Assembly (NCBI RefSeq): GCF_949987515.2
Contig: NC_082685.1
Coordinates: forward strand, 27,110,168 to 27,174,167
Direction: 5' to 3'
Source of the DNA: Delphinus delphis
Lineage: Eukaryota > Chordata > Mammalia > Artiodactyla > Delphinidae
DNA length: 64,000 bases
The translations under genes were made by a program, and so were the position numbers. Positions 23,721 to 36,509 of this stretch are shown in pieces. Position 1 is the first letter of the stretch. Each line of letters starts with the position of its first letter. The notes beneath the pieces are model-generated. The model was given only the letters and a program-made list of their open reading frames with translations. It was not told where the DNA came from and searched no databases.

Positions 23721-26089
23721 TGTCAGGGCTGGGGCAGCACTGCCAGGGCACAGGGCGCTCTGAGGGGACGGAGGAGGAGGGTGAAGCTGAGCAGCGTGGG
23801 GAGGGAGAAGCTGGAGCTTTCCCAGGCTTTGCTGACTGTCTTTCTTACATGGCAGTGGTAATGTAGCAATTAATACTCGAGTCAGAAGGGAGGGGACTGC
23901 TACGCAAAAACACTCCACTCCACAGCCTCCCGGTTCGCTCTCCCGCTCTTTCCTTCCTGGTTAATCTAATAGATCAATTTTCTGTGCCGTGCCTTGATCG
24001 GGATCTGGGAGGACTTCCCTCCAGAGTAGGAGACCACTGCTTTGCGCTCAGTGCAAAGTTTGCAGGTAGCTTCTGAGCGGCCTGGTTTGCATCACGGAGA
24101 AGTTGGGCTGAGTGGGGAGCCCTGGGGGAGCTGGCTTGTGCAGCTCTCTGGCACCAGCAGCAGAGGCTGTCTGCCTCCGTTTATTCGGAAAGTCAATGAC
24201 TCTGCTGCTTCCCGGCTCCAGGTGCCCCGCCCTCCACCCCAACACACACCCACTCAAAGTCGGGGGTTCAACTCCAGCTCCCACCCCTACAGAGCAGCTA
24301 AGAGTCTGTGCTCTCTCATCAGGATAGCAGAGGAGTGCAATTAGGGCTTTTCTTGATGAAGAAAGTACTCCTCGGAGATGCCATAAAGGAATGACCGAAA
24401 TTCAAACAATCTGACTACAGTACAATACTCTTAGAAGTAAAACTGCATGGTAGTATGCAAATATGAACCCCAACTATTGCTTAATAAAAAGTCTGGCTGC
24501 TGTTCAGTAGCATAGACCATGTGGGTTGCCTGGAACGTCAGGGGGACATCTCATCCCACCCTCTACACAGGGCCGTGAACCTCCCCCATGACATCCCCAC
24601 TTTACTTTCCCTGGTGATTTAAAGGGTCCCCATGGGCCATCACCATGGGTACCACCCACCAATGCACCGTGGTTCCATTTGAACAGCAGATATGAAATCC
24701 ACCTGGCATTGAACTAAGCCATGCCCTGGGAATGTCTTTCTTTTTCTCTCCATCGGCTTGTCTATTATCTGTTTCTCTGGGATGTTTGAGAGCACTAGAT
24801 TGCTTAAGAGCCAGAGAAGGGACACCACCTGTTGATAAAATGCCACATATGCCAGAACTCATGCTTCGTGTCTAGTTTCTTCCCCATCTTCTGCGAGTCA
24901 TGTGGAAATGAATCTTGAAACGAACCTCAGCCCTCAGGTCACCAACAAATTTCAATTCCACGAACAGACCCCGGAGACAGCCCACTAGCACAGAGCCTTT
25001 CTCCAAGCCCTAAAGTGGCCTGCGCTCCCTGACTCACCGGCATGGTATGAGTCACAACACATACAACAGAAAGGAGCCCCGGAGGAAAATACCCCATTGC
25101 GTTTGATGTCTTAAGGTTTGAAACCGCCATGTTATTCACTCTTTGTCTTAAGGTATTGAAGGTCCTAGTTAAAATGCATGTGGTATCTGGGAATATTAAT
25201 GGCTCTTGTTCTTTTGTACACTTGCTCATATATCCAGTACTTCCTGAGCTCACAGTCTGTAGAAAAGGGCTGAGCAGCCTGGGTGCAGGAAGCACTGAGG
25301 GCCCCGGATGTAGAAAATGCTGAGCCGAGCACACTAGATAGACACGGTCGGTGCCCTCCTGGACCTAACGGTGGCGTGGACTCATCATCAGATGTGAAGC
25401 CCTTGTCAAGAATCGTTTATCCAATGAACTTTGCTCACTTTGGAGAATCTTAGTGGGATGGAGACGCAGGGCAGGTAGAGGTGGAGAGGAAAGAGGAAAG
25501 AACTGGGGTGTGAAACATCACTGGGTAGGCAAGCAGCCGGCCAAGGGCAGCACTACCTGGGCACCAGGGAGGAGGAGAAAGATTAGAGAAAGATTAAAAG
25601 AGCATGTGGTACCCACCTGACCATTTTGCCAAGGAGAGTACTGCCCTCTGAATGGAGAATTCACTTCGTAGGACATGGAACTCTCAGCTACACCCAGTTG
25701 CTTCTCTCTTCCATCCCACACAAGGGAAGGACACTGAAAATTGAGAAGCCAAAAAAACAAAGGCTGTGACTTTAGTGACGTTAGCTGACCCTGAACTTGG
25801 TCTTTCAGCTGGAAACCTGGCCAGGAACATTGCTGGTGGAGGTACTTCTGGAAGGCTGTTAGCAGCGTCTGTTTGGGAATGATGAGAGATGTCTGGAGGG
25901 CATTCGTATTTGGACTCCAGCTCAGGAATCTGGAATCCCAACATTTGAACACACAGGGGTAACGAAACAACGGCACCTACTGTTGGAAGGATCAGGCCAA
26001 TCTTATAAGCAAGTATCTCATAACTCCTCCAAGCAAGGCAGATAATGGTTAAGACCATGGATCTCTGCACCTGGTATTTAATCACTCGT
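23721..26089. other. Intergenic single-copy sequence upstream of KCNIP1
   Basis: No exon or convincing repeat recognised. Confidence 0.45.
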
Positions 26090-26440
26090 TCATTCTACAC
26101 CCATATATGTTGAAAACACTGTTACCATGACCTCTGCTCCAGCCATTGAATATACAGTGATGGACAAAACAGAAAAAGTCCTGTGCTTGTCAGGGTCATG
26201 TTCACATGGTGGAAGGACAGACGCAGTCAACCAATATGTGCATATATCGATTGTACTTTGAAGAAAAAGAAAGGTAAGTGGATAAGAGTGACAGGAGCTC
26301 CTATTTTATAGGGTCATCGAGGAAGTCTTCTCTCTATTAAAATGACACTTAAGCAGAGATTCCAAACCAGCCATACAGCTCCCTGAGGTAATAACTGTTA
26401 GGGCTGAGGAACAGCAAGTACAAAAGCCAACGACAGACCC
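26090..26440 (+). mobile_element. Ancient interspersed repeat fragment
   Basis: TACAGTGATGGACAAAACAG, GAGGAAGTCTTCTCTCTATT and GAACAGCAAGTACAAAAGCC are in family order. Confidence 0.5.
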
Positions 26441-26454
26441 GAGATCCTAAGGTC

Positions 26455-26615
26455 TGCAATTTAGCAATTGTTGGAGCAAGCCAAAGAGCCTCAGTTTTTT
26501 CATCTGTAAAATGGGAAGAACAATTCTTCCCTCCTAAAGTTTGGGGGAGATTTAAATGAAACCAATGTGATTAATTTAGCTTCTGGCATAGTAAACCACT
26601 TTGTCAGGGGCAAAG
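26455..26615 (+). mobile_element. MIR fragment
   Basis: GCCTCAGTTTTTTCATCTGT then AAAATGGGAAGAACA. Confidence 0.7.
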
Positions 26616-27344
26616 GTCATTCCTGCTGCTCCTACTACTGCCACTGTTGTTGTTAGTGCCACCACTCCCGCCCCGTCCCCTAAAAGAATTCATGCTGTGT
26701 AGGTGAAGCTTCATGGTCACTGGAAATCGTGGAGCCAGGCTCCAAGGTTTAATCTCCCCTAGTAGTAACCCAAACACTAAGCATTTCAGATCCTCCTCTG
26801 AACACAGCAAGGCAACAAGTATCTGAACTCTCAACCTTAAATAAATGACTCAGGCCCAGAGAGGGTCGACAGCATCCAAAATATCACACAGCAAACCCCC
26901 CAGGAATGTGAGCAAGGTGTTTAGTGTGCCAAGAAAATTCCCAGCGAAGGAAGGCTGGTTGTGCGTATTATTACATTCATGATAGGAGAGTATAGGAGAG
27001 GATCCTTCTCTGCTCAAGAAACACGGTATTCTGAAAACAAAGAACAGAAGAGGCCACACGGTATTCAGGTGGCTCCAGGGAAATTAAACCGTCAGCAGGC
27101 TTATAATTAGTCAGCCTCCTTGTACCAGTGTGCGTTAGCCAAAGGAACTTGGGAAGACAGTTATCTCTCCACTTGAAACTGTTTATGGGAATCTTCACAA
27201 ACTAGTTCCAGGGGGAAGGAGGAGAGGCAGATGGGGGCTCCAGAGGGCGTCTGGGCCCAGGAAAGTGCACTGACCTCTCCGAGGGCAAGGCTAAGACAGG
27301 ACAAACATGCTATTCCTTAGAGGGTGGAGAGGCTGTCCTCACAG

Positions 27345-27550
27345 TGATAACGATGACAGCAGGATTCATTGAACGCCTTCTACGTGCAGGTGACTGCTCT
27401 AAATACTCACTTTGCCCAGATCTAATCCTTATAACTCTGTGAGGCAGGTACTATTATGTTACCGACTCTACAGGTGAGGAAAGACTCAGAGAAGGAAAGT
27501 AACTTGTTGATGGTCACACAGCCATCTTGAGTCAAGACCATTTGACATTT
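27345..27550 (-). mobile_element. MIR SINE
   Basis: GAACGCCTTCTACGTGCAGG, CTGTGAGGCAGGTACTATTA, ACTCAGAGAAGGAAAGTAAC. Confidence 0.75.
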
Positions 27551-28424
27551 GACTCGAAAATTCATGGAAACTTATTTAGTATCTCATCAGGGTTCAAAAT
27601 TAAAGCCACTGGCAGTGTGAGAGAGATGCGTTTTGCCTCGCTATTAAAAGAAAAAAGCAGCTGTCCCTTAAAATCATAAACTCCCCATCCCTAAAACATC
27701 GTGGAGAGAGAACGGAGACATTCATCCTGGAGGGAATTCCCTCCACGGCCATAGCTGTGGGGATGGGAGGGAGGTGGAGAGTAGGCACAGATTCGGTCAC
27801 AGAGCAGCCAGGAGACACAAGCCACCTATTTTAACAGAGAGAATTTCATATAAGGACGTGTTAAGCAGGTGTTGGAGGACCGGAAAGGCAAAGGGGGAGA
27901 GTGAGGCCTCACAGAGGTGGTAACTGCGGGAAGCAGCTGCCTGCTCTAGTGCTGGGGCTGGGAGTAGGGGTGACGACATAAAGAACTGGGATCCTCAGGA
28001 CCTAGAAGCCTGGAGGAGGGACTCTGTGACAGTGAGACTCAGACCTTTGAGGAAGGGGTGCTGGCTGGCTGGTGCTAGCATCTCTGAGGCAGAGCTATGA
28101 GGTTGATTCTGGAAGTTCAAAAAAGTATATATCAGAAACCGGAAGCTGCCGCCACTGCTAGGCTAAAGCACTGTGGCCGTGGGGACACGGGCAGGAGCAG
28201 GAAGCTGCCTGGAAGGGACAAGGCCCCCTCTCCAGCCTGCAGCCTCCCTCTCCGCCATGGCACAGTCTGTCTTGGCACTGCTGGCAAAGCAGAGAGGTGG
28301 CTGGCAGAGTCCCAGCCCAGCATCACGGAGCAGGGCAGGGAAAGGAGCCCTTGAAGCTGAGGGTCAGCAACTTAATAACCGGCACAGTCTAGGCGTCTTC
28401 CCTTCTAAAATTCTAGAATCCCAC

Positions 28425-28560
28425 TATATGCCAGGCACTGGGGATGCACCAGCCAAAAAGACAAAATCCCTTCCCTTGAGGAAATTGCATTTTCCAGGTG
28501 GAGTGGGGGAGGGGTGCTCAGACCGTAAACAAACACATTTATAAGGTAGAGAATTTCAGA
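28425..28560 (+). mobile_element. Ancient interspersed repeat fragment
   Basis: ACTATATGCCAGGCACTGGG then CCCTTCCCTTGAGGAAATTG, same family as 20.0 kb. Confidence 0.45.
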
Positions 28561-28699
28561 GCATGAAAATACTCTGAAGCCAATAGTGACCAGTGTCTGT
28601 TTTTCTGATCAGAAGGACTGAGTCGTCTCAGAGCTCACTAAACAGCTCATAATAGAACCACCACCAAGAGGAAAAGGGCAGATTCCATGGGGGTCGGGA

Positions 28700-28860
28700 T
28701 CATTATAATCACCAGGACTTGTTACTCTGTGCTGGGGGTTGTATTTGGATTATCTGGGTCTTGTCACAAACTCATGAGGTTGGTATTATGAGTTAATGTT
28801 ACCCATTTTACAGATGGGGAAGTGGAGGCTCTCAGGCAGACTTGGTGATTCACTCCAGGG
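28700..28860 (-). mobile_element. MIR SINE
   Basis: GTTACCCATTTTACAGATGG then GGAAGTGGAGGCTCTCAG. Confidence 0.65.
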
Positions 28861-30155
28861 GAGGAAGTGGAGTCAATGGGACTGGTGACTGATCAGAGGA
28901 AAGTCTCAGGGATGGGAGGGAGTCAAAAGCCACCAGCGTTCCTAGAAACAGAAACAGGAAGGATACGAAGAGGATCAGGTCTGGGGAGTGAAATGGTTAC
29001 AGATTCCATTTGTCTTAGGGAGAGAAAAGTCTAGCTCGTTGATGGAAATGAAAGTAAGGAACTCAGGAGAGAGTGTAGGAGCTAGAATTCTCATAAATAA
29101 ATGATTTTTTGCTTCTGCTTAGGAGAAAATAAATGTGGCATCCCAGCAGGCCCCAAATATTAGCATTTAAATACAGGCTTACACAGGTGGGTAAAAAAGG
29201 CAATTTCCTCAGAATTAAATCAGTTTTTGTTTTCCTTTTCCTCTGAGTCTCAGAAAAATCCGTTCTGTGCAAGTGTGGTCCTCAGAGAGGGATTCACCTT
29301 GCTCTAGGCCTCCATGTTCCCAGTGGGGCTCCGTGTCCTTCTCCATTATCATTATGAGAAATGATGCCTAAGAGCTGATGGAGATTCATGAGTGCTGTTG
29401 GCTGGCGTTGCTCAGGCCCATTTGTGTTGAGGGCGGGGCACCTCGTGTTGGGGTCTTGCTGCCCTTTGCCCTCAGCTGTGTCAGCACGTCTGCAGGGCCT
29501 GGCTCGGAGCTGGAGGAACCACGGTTTTGCTATGCAACTGGCGAGAAGGGGGATGGTGCAGCTGCAGAGACTTCCAGGGAAAAGATGGGGAGAGACCAAG
29601 GGGGTCCTTGAAACCTCCCCTTCTCCGTCTGGTGGCCCCAGATGCTACCCCACTGCTACCCATCGACACGTCCGGCCCAGTGCTGCCTTCTCCTGACCCC
29701 CACCCTTGCGTACTATGCTCAGAACTGGACTCGGACCCCCTGTGTTATGTAAGCGTGGAAAGAGAAGAGCCAGCTTCAGCTGGATACCAAAGGCCACAGG
29801 TGTGGTCTGGCTGCCCCAGGCTGACCAACAGGGAGTCCTATAAGTCAGGCTCCCTGTGTCTCACCACTGCGTCCCGGAGGCCCTGAAAGCAGGACACAGC
29901 TTCACAAAATACACATTTTAGGGCTGGGGTCCCAATGCCTAGATACAAGTGATTCTGGATTCTTCTTTAATTCTTACGTTCCCATCAGAATATACCTGTC
30001 CTGTTTCTGCGTCTGCAGGGCCCTGCTCTTTGCAAATAGCCCAGATGGCTTTTCCCATATTCTTTAGCTCAGCAAACCACATCATAGCCTCCCAGGATAC
30101 CCAGGTCACAAAACTGGGGGTCATTCTTGATTTCTCCCTCATCCTCTTTCCCCTC

Positions 30156-30585
30156 GGTATTAGTTTGCTGCGGCCTGCTGTAACAAATTACCTCCTACTG
30201 GGTGGCTTAAAACAACAGAAATTTAGTCACTCACTAAAGTTTAGTTCTGGAGCCCAGAAGCTGGATATCAAGGTGTTGGTAGTGTTGGTTCCTTCTGGAG
30301 GCTGAGGGGGGAATCCGCTCCCTGCCTCTCTCCTAGCTTCCAGTGATTGCCGACAGTCCTGGGCATTCCTTGGCTTGTAGATACATCCCTCTCAACTTGC
30401 TTTGATCTTCACGTGGACTTCTTCCTGTGTGTCTGCTTTCTCTTTTTATAAGGACAATAGTCATTGGACAACGGTCCCAATCCAGTATGATCTCAACTTA
30501 ATTTAACTAATTGCAACTGCAAAGACCCTCTTTCCAAATAAGGTCACATTCTGAGGTTCCTGGTGGACATCCATTCTGGGGGAAA
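30156..30585 (+). mobile_element. Ancient interspersed repeat, copy 2 of 3
   Basis: Begins GGTATTAGTTTGCTGCGGCC and contains AATAAGGTCACATTCTGAGG. It interrupts an L2 fragment. Confidence 0.6.
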
Positions 30586-30639
30586 ACTACCCAAGTTTCC
30601 CGTCTTTCCATGCCATCATTAGTTCCATCCAAGCTATCC

Positions 30640-30693
30640 CCCACCCCCCCCCACCACCCCCCCCACCCCCCCCCCCCCCCCCCCCCCCCCCCC
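30640..30693. repeat. Poly-C tract ending in 28 consecutive C
   Basis: C-rich run broken by a few A residues, then 28 uninterrupted C at 30666-30693. Potential i-motif or G-quadruplex on the - strand, and a likely length-variable site. Confidence 0.9.
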
Positions 30694-31369
30694 GTTCTCA
30701 GCACTTCTGCTTCCTTAGTACCTCTCTGATTGGCCCATTTCTCACAGTGAACCTGCTTAGTCAGCGCCTCATTTACATTCCATCAATGACTTCCCATTGC
30801 CTTTAAAATCACACCCACGCTGCTTGGCAGTGCTTTCAAGGCCCTTGTGATCCCACCACTGTTTATCTCTCCAACTTCATCTCACCTAGGATACACAATT
30901 GTATTCATTCAAATATAAATGTGGACCCCTTTGTGTGCCTGTTGGTTTAATGACAGCCTTTCTCCCTGCATGTAAGCTGCCCGGAGAACAGGGAGAGTGT
31001 GTCTCTTTTGTTCACATTTCTATCCCAGGCCTGACACGTACTCCATGCTCCCTCAGATCCCAGCACAGTGCTGGGCCTGGAGAGCGTCTTGAGAACTTTG
31101 ATGCCTGGACAAAGGATTCTGACCCTGGAGTGATGCTGAGACGAGGAGGAAGGTAGACTAAGGGAGCTGAGCCACTTGACCAGGGACACAGGGAAAGGTA
31201 CTCCTCATCACCCCACCCTCACCTCCCACTTCGGTGGCCCTGGCCCTGAGCCACCTGGCCAGAGGAGACCCCAGCCCTGGGGCCCATGGAGACATGGCTG
31301 CTGTGGCTGAGACTGCAGTGGGGGGCAGGGGCTGATCTCTGTCACCTCCAGTTCACAGTCCTGTCTTTC

Positions 31370-31870
31370 TCCTGCCCTGAACCCTCCAGCAGCCTCCCTG
31401 CAAGGCTCTCGGTTAAGGTCCTCGCTCACTCCCTTCCAGCCTCACGGGCCCCCTGACTGTTCCTCACACAGGCCAAGCATGTTCTGGACTCAGAGACTGC
31501 ACTGCGCTTCTTCGGCCTGGAATGCTATTCACACAAAGTTGTTCTCACCTTACTCAGGTTTTTGCTCACATGTCACCTCCGCAGAGTGGTCCCTCCAACA
31601 ACTCCATCGGGAAAGCGCCCCTCTGACCGCCGATTCCCTTACCCAGCGGGGGCAGGTGTGTGTGCATGTATCTTTCTTCAGGGCACTTGGCCTTCCCTGA
31701 CTATTTTATATACGTGTCTGCCTGATATCTGTCCCCCGAGTCTGCAAGCTCCCAGACAGTGGGACCAGGTCTGTTTTCTCTCCATCCCCAGTGCCAAGGG
31801 CGGCCCAAGGAAGAATGCCCACCTCCCCACTGTTCATGGAGACAAGCTGGCTTCCTCCAGCCACCAAGCT
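31370..31870 (+). mobile_element. L2 3' end
   Basis: GCCTGGAATGCTATTCACAC, TTTGCTCACATGTCACCTCC and TCTGCAAGCTCCCAGACAGT are in L2 order. Confidence 0.7.
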
Positions 31871-31939
31871 CTTTTGAATAAATTCACCAAAACAGACTTG
31901 AAATTTTGCTCTGGTTGGGATCTTGCCTGGTTTAGAGCA

Positions 31940-32115
31940 CCATGGATAACGTGGGTTTTGGAGCCCATGAGACTTCAACTTAAGTTGCCACCGTAACCAC
32001 TCATTAGGTGTGTGTCCATAAGCCAGGTATTCCAGCTTCCTAAGCCTCTATTTCCTTATCTTTAAAATGGGGATAAGACCTCCCAACTGTCAGAATTGAT
32101 TCTGGTGTTAAACGG
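31940..32115 (+). mobile_element. MIR SINE
   Basis: GCCTCTATTTCCTTATCTTT then AAAATGGGGATAAGACC. Confidence 0.65.
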
Positions 32116-32116
32116 G

Positions 32117-32216
32117 CAGGGTGACCAACTGTCCTGGTTTCCCCAGGACCGAGGAGCTTCTGGGGAAGCAGCTACTTTCAGTTGCTAAAATCACAACAGT
32201 CCTGGGTCACTCTAGG
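32117..32216 (+). mobile_element. Short palindromic MITE-like element
   Basis: CAGGGTGACCAACTGTCCTG at the left pairs with CAGTCCTGGGTCACTCTAGG at the right, giving an imperfect 100-base inverted repeat known from mammalian DNA-transposon remnants. Confidence 0.5.
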
Positions 32217-33214
32217 GGCCCCTGCACAGATAGAGAGGCGGCCTCTCCCACAACAATGACAATGAGAGTGGAGAGCCTGCGTTTTTAACCCAAATTCTAC
32301 ACTGCCTTCAGATTTTGGGTCACTTGCATTTTATATTTTACTACATATATTGTCACAAATGACCCAAATCCCTTGTGACACCAAGGCGGGTGTCAGAAAT
32401 AATAAAGAGGTAATTCGTCATGGGTGGCCAGTCCCCTCTGCTTCTATGGTTGTCTCCCTTTCTCTGTACCAGTCACAGTCCTGTTTCCCCAGATTCGGTC
32501 ATGGAGAAGAGAGGGGCTGACCCTGACATTCACAGCCAGGCCAGACTGACTAGTCCCTTCTACCTTTAAGGCCACCCACCAGGAAAGCCGGGAGAATGGT
32601 CACATGACCAAGGCCAAACCACAGGCAGCTCCGGGTCTAAGTCAGAACAATCCTTCTAGAAATCCATCTAGAGGCAGTGATGGAGGGAACTTGGAGAGGA
32701 GGCACTTACCGGTTAAATAAAAGTCCCTTTAAATATTCATCCTCATATTGGTAATTACATCAGCCCCCAGGGGGGCCGGCAGAGTCCTGGGTGGCTAGTG
32801 GGCAGGAGGGAGACCCTGGGGCATTTGCATCGGTGCAGTGCTGAGTAGGGGCTATTTCCCAAACTCTGGTGTAATGCTCACTGCAGATCCGAGAAAACCC
32901 GCCCTTGTCACTGTGCCCAGAGCCTCAAATAGTGAAACCAACTCAACTCTTAGAGGAATTCAAGCTCAGTGCCAAGCTGGCGTGTTCCCAGAAGGGCAGG
33001 AGGCAATGGCATACCAAAGGGGATGTGAAAGCTTTTTGGGTAGTTTGTGTTGTTTTTCTCCACCTAGTCCGTAAGCTTGCTCATGCTGGGGAGGGAGATG
33101 CTCACCCCTTGAATATACACTCCTCCCGCCCCAGGTTATCTTTCCACTGCAGAATGTCAATACCTTTTACCTTGGCATCGCCCTCGAATTCCAGTGAGCA
33201 AAGGAGAGGCGGAC

Positions 33215-33590
33215 AAACCTTGTCATTTGTCTAAGCCTTGTTTCCTTGTCTGTGACGTGGTTGTAACATAGCTTCCAGGTTGGGTATATCGAGGTGAGGG
33301 GTAAATAAAATCATACCTGAGAAGTTCATTTCTAAGTTGAGAATTGATACGTGTTAAATGGTATACTGGTTAGGAGGCAGGGCCATGTGATGGTTAAAAG
33401 CCCAGTTCCTACACCTCCGAGCTACGTCACCTCTAGACCAATGAAACCTCTTAAGCCTCGGTTCTTCCATTCCTCACTCTGTAAAATGAGGGTAGTTACA
33501 TCATATGATTACCGTACTCAATGAAAAATGTGTGTAAGGACGTGGCACATAATAGGCGCTCAAATAAGGGCAGCTATTATCATTTGCAGT
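33215..33590 (+). mobile_element. Two adjacent MIR SINEs
   Basis: A forward fragment at 33215-33350 (TTGTTTCCTTGTCTGTGACG) is followed by a fuller forward copy at 33370-33590 (CCTCTTAAGCCTCGGTTCTT, CATAATAGGCGCTCAAATAA). Confidence 0.65.
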
Positions 33591-34799
33591 TGCTGCTGTT
33601 GTTATTGTTATGATGTTGACCACTATACAGGTGAAGAGACCCGCGGCTGCCTCTCCAGGTGTGCTGACCCCACATGGAATTATCTGGAGTCTGCAATGAC
33701 TGTGTGTCTCTCCTCCTTACTCACAAGCTTCAGTCACATCTCCTGTCTCTGTCTCTGGCCACGAGTCTGAGAGCTGGGTGTCCTTGGGCTTCAGAGGTTC
33801 CAGAGCAGTAGGACAAAGGACCAGACACAATGGGCCTGGAGGCGTTTCCAGGGCCCTTTTGCTTCTGTGGCTTCAGCTTCGGTTGGAAAGAGTATGGGTC
33901 CTGCCTTCCTTAATATGTGAGTGAACTAGGTCAGCTCAGGACAAATCTTTATTAAGACTCTGCCGTGTAGAGGAGACAATGCTTGAGTTTGATTCTCTGA
34001 CTTGAGGGGCTAAGACCCCCTCCAAAATAACTATGGGGCAGAACTCTGTGCAGCCTTGGAGCTCCTCTCTGCGACGTCCTCACGCTCTGCCCCTGCAGTA
34101 GCATCCCATCAGCCCTCATTCTTTCCTATCTCTTACCCACATGAATGGGGAGTCCAGAGATAGAGTGTAGTGGAGAGAAATAAGTTATTATCCCCTCAAC
34201 TGACACCTAAGCTCCTCTCAGGGAAGGGATTGCCTTTGTAGATACAGGTGTGGGTCCTTGAAGAAAGAAAGACCTAAACTTCTCTGTGGTAGGAATTTGG
34301 GATGGGAGAGAGCTGAAGAGGGCTTAGGAAAGTGGAGATGGAGGCTGGCCTCCAGGTATTGGGAATAACCAAGGGATGTTTAGGGAGATGTCGAAACTCA
34401 CCTTTAAGTTGTCTGTGTGGCTGTGAGGTAAGCTCCGTCTGTCTCCCCAGACTTCCCGTGACGTTGGCTACATACAAAGGATTTGTCAGATTTTTAAAGT
34501 GAAAATTAGGAGAAGGGATTGAATTACAAATTCAGATGGATTTGATGCGGAATAGAATCAGGGCACCTATGAAACCAAGCAGGTCCCTAAGCTGGCCTAA
34601 TTCAGTGTTAGCAGGTGCTCAGAAGTCCAGGTGACTGGGAATACCCTGACCTCCGTACACCTCTCCCCACATCTACATAATAGCAGAGAGACTGAGAGCA
34701 GAAGGGGCCCACTACATGGTCGTGGTGGGGGGACATCCAAGAAAAGCCATTGGAATCCTAAAGGATAAGGCATCTCAGCTGATTTCCCGGTTTCAAACA

Positions 34800-34935
34800 T
34801 AATAGAAATACTAACAGTGGCTTGTGCATTATACTTTCCAAAGTGCTTTCCCATATTTTGTCCCTTTTAACCTCAGCCTTTTGTTTCAGTTTTCAGACAA
34901 GGAGACTGCAGCCCTGAGAGGTCACGAGACTCATT
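34800..34935 (-). mobile_element. MIR fragment
   Basis: TTCAGACAAGGAGACTGCAG then CCCTGAGAGGTCACGAGACT. Confidence 0.5.
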
Positions 34936-35244
34936 CGAAGTGACACTGCCCACGGTCTGTTCTCCACTGCTGTTGGGACATCTGCTGACTCAGCAGAGCC
35001 CAGGCATCTGGTTGCAAGAGTTTGCTAATCATTAGGATGTTAAGTGACTCCAAAAATACTATGGGGTGGCTTCCAGGAGGAAAAGCTGAGCACGGAAATG
35101 GGGCTCAGGGCCAATCTCTGTCATGGCCCACCCCCAGTCGGAAGGGAGCAGCGGGGTGAGCAGGAAGGGGCCAGGGGCAAGCCCAGCCCAACGGGCCCAG
35201 CAGGGAAAGCAGTGCTTGTTTGGTGTGGCAAAGAGTATGGTGTG

Positions 35245-35388
35245 GAGGCTGAGGGAGCTACATGGGGCCAAAACTCAGGGATCTGTGTGTGCACAGCTGG
35301 GGGAAGTTTAGGTGCAGAGGCTGAGGGAGCTACATGGGGCCAGAACCCAGGGATCTGTGTGTGCACAGCTGGGGGAAGTTTAGGTACA
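35245..35388. repeat. 72-base tandem duplication, two copies
   Basis: Copies at 35245-35316 and 35317-35388 differ at three positions only. The period (72) is divisible by three, so an open frame passes through both copies. There is no sign that it is expressed. Confidence 0.9.
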
Positions 35389-35570
35389 GAGGCAAGGACC
35401 TCAGAAGAGCGAGCTTTCCTGACAGCTCTGCTGGGGAGTTGTTGCCGTTCTTGGCAGCCACAGGAGGGGCTATTTTTGACCAGGACTCTCTCAACCCCAC
35501 CATCTTCTTGACAGGGAGGAAGTCCTACAGAGAGGCTGCTCTGCGCCTAGAACGCAGGTCCCCCACTGTC

Positions 35571-35584
35571 TCACTAGAGGGAGC
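35571..35584 (+). promoter_or_regulatory. Weak CTCF-like motif
   Basis: TCACTAGAGGGAGC resembles the CTCF core with two mismatches. It may be chance. Confidence 0.25.
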
Positions 35585-36099
35585 CCAAGTTCCTACTCCC
35601 TGATCTGCAGCCCACATGGCTAAGGGTGACCACCCTTCTGATCCTGAGAAGATGTAGGTCAGGGGACTTGGGGGAGGAGCAGGTATCCTTCCTAGTGATG
35701 GGGAGATCTCAATGCGCTTTGGACACGTTTTCAGGAATCACAAGCAGCAAAGGCTAGATCTGACTGTAAAATGAGTACTGTTTCTACTCACAGTTTTTGA
35801 GACCCTCCAACACTCACTCTGAACCTGGTGGTCTGTATTCTACCCTCAACCTGCTTCCCCATCCCAGGATCAGAGCTCTTCTCAGCAAATCCCACTCTGT
35901 TCCAAGTACAGAGTCCCAGGACCCAGACGCAGCGACAGGAGATGGGAGAGGCTTGGCCGTGTGCTTGACAATGATCATAAGACCCATCGCCTATGAAGAA
36001 GGCAGTACGAGTGGTGGGCAGACATCTGGGCTCTGGAGTCAGACAATTTAGAGTTAGTCTCCAAATCTCCCTCAAACAGACGTGATTGCCAAGGGACCA

Positions 36100-36185
36100 G
36101 AAACCTTGTCTTTCTTGTTTTCCACAAAATCCCCAATGCCTTGCATAGAGCCTGGCACACACAGAGCCATCAATATTTTATGAAT
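36100..36185 (+). mobile_element. L2 terminal fragment
   Basis: CAATGCCTTGCATAGAGCCT with a following TTTTATGAATAAA is the L2 tail. Confidence 0.5.
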
Positions 36186-36204
36186 AAACCAGCGGCTCCA
36201 ACCT

Positions 36205-36370
36205 TACTGCTTCTTTAACCTAGCACCACTTACTTCATCTCTTTGAGTCTCAGTTCCCTCCTCTGTAAAATGGGACAAAAACCTACTTACCAGGTGGTGA
36301 GGATTTGATGAGAAAATCCAGCTATGGCACTCAGCACTGTGCTTAGAGTGTAGTAAGCCTCCAGCAACAG
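36205..36370 (+). mobile_element. MIR SINE
   Basis: GAGTCTCAGTTCCCTCCTCT then GTAAAATGGGACAAAAACC. Confidence 0.7.
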
Positions 36371-36412
36371 CAGTCAATTCGCAGTTCGCAGGTGCCCGGC
36401 ACTTTGTGAGGT

Positions 36413-36483
36413 ACCGTGTGTTCATGCACACATGTTTGTGTGTGCGCATGCATGGGCGTACATGTGCATTGGTGTGCATGTGT
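36413..36483. repeat. Alternating purine-pyrimidine, TG/CA-rich stretch
   Basis: Degenerate mix of TG, CA, CG and TA steps, such as GTGTGCGCATGCATGGGCGT. Possible Z-DNA former. Confidence 0.7.
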
Positions 36484-36509
36484 CCCATGTAATCGTAAGT
36501 TATCCTCCC

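Larger units (their letters stand above)
30045..31080 (+). mobile_element. L2 fragments, interrupted
   Basis: L2-like segments at 30045-30155 (TCATTCTTGATTTCTCCCTC) and 30730-31080 (TCCCATTGCCTTTAAAATCA, CAGTGCTTTCAAGGCCCTTG). They are separated by another repeat and a poly-C tract. Confidence 0.6.

Noticed and set aside
35044..35511. 155-codon frame with a duplicated 24-residue unit
   Set aside because: The repeat is explained by a recent DNA duplication; no start context, splice structure or homology supports a gene.
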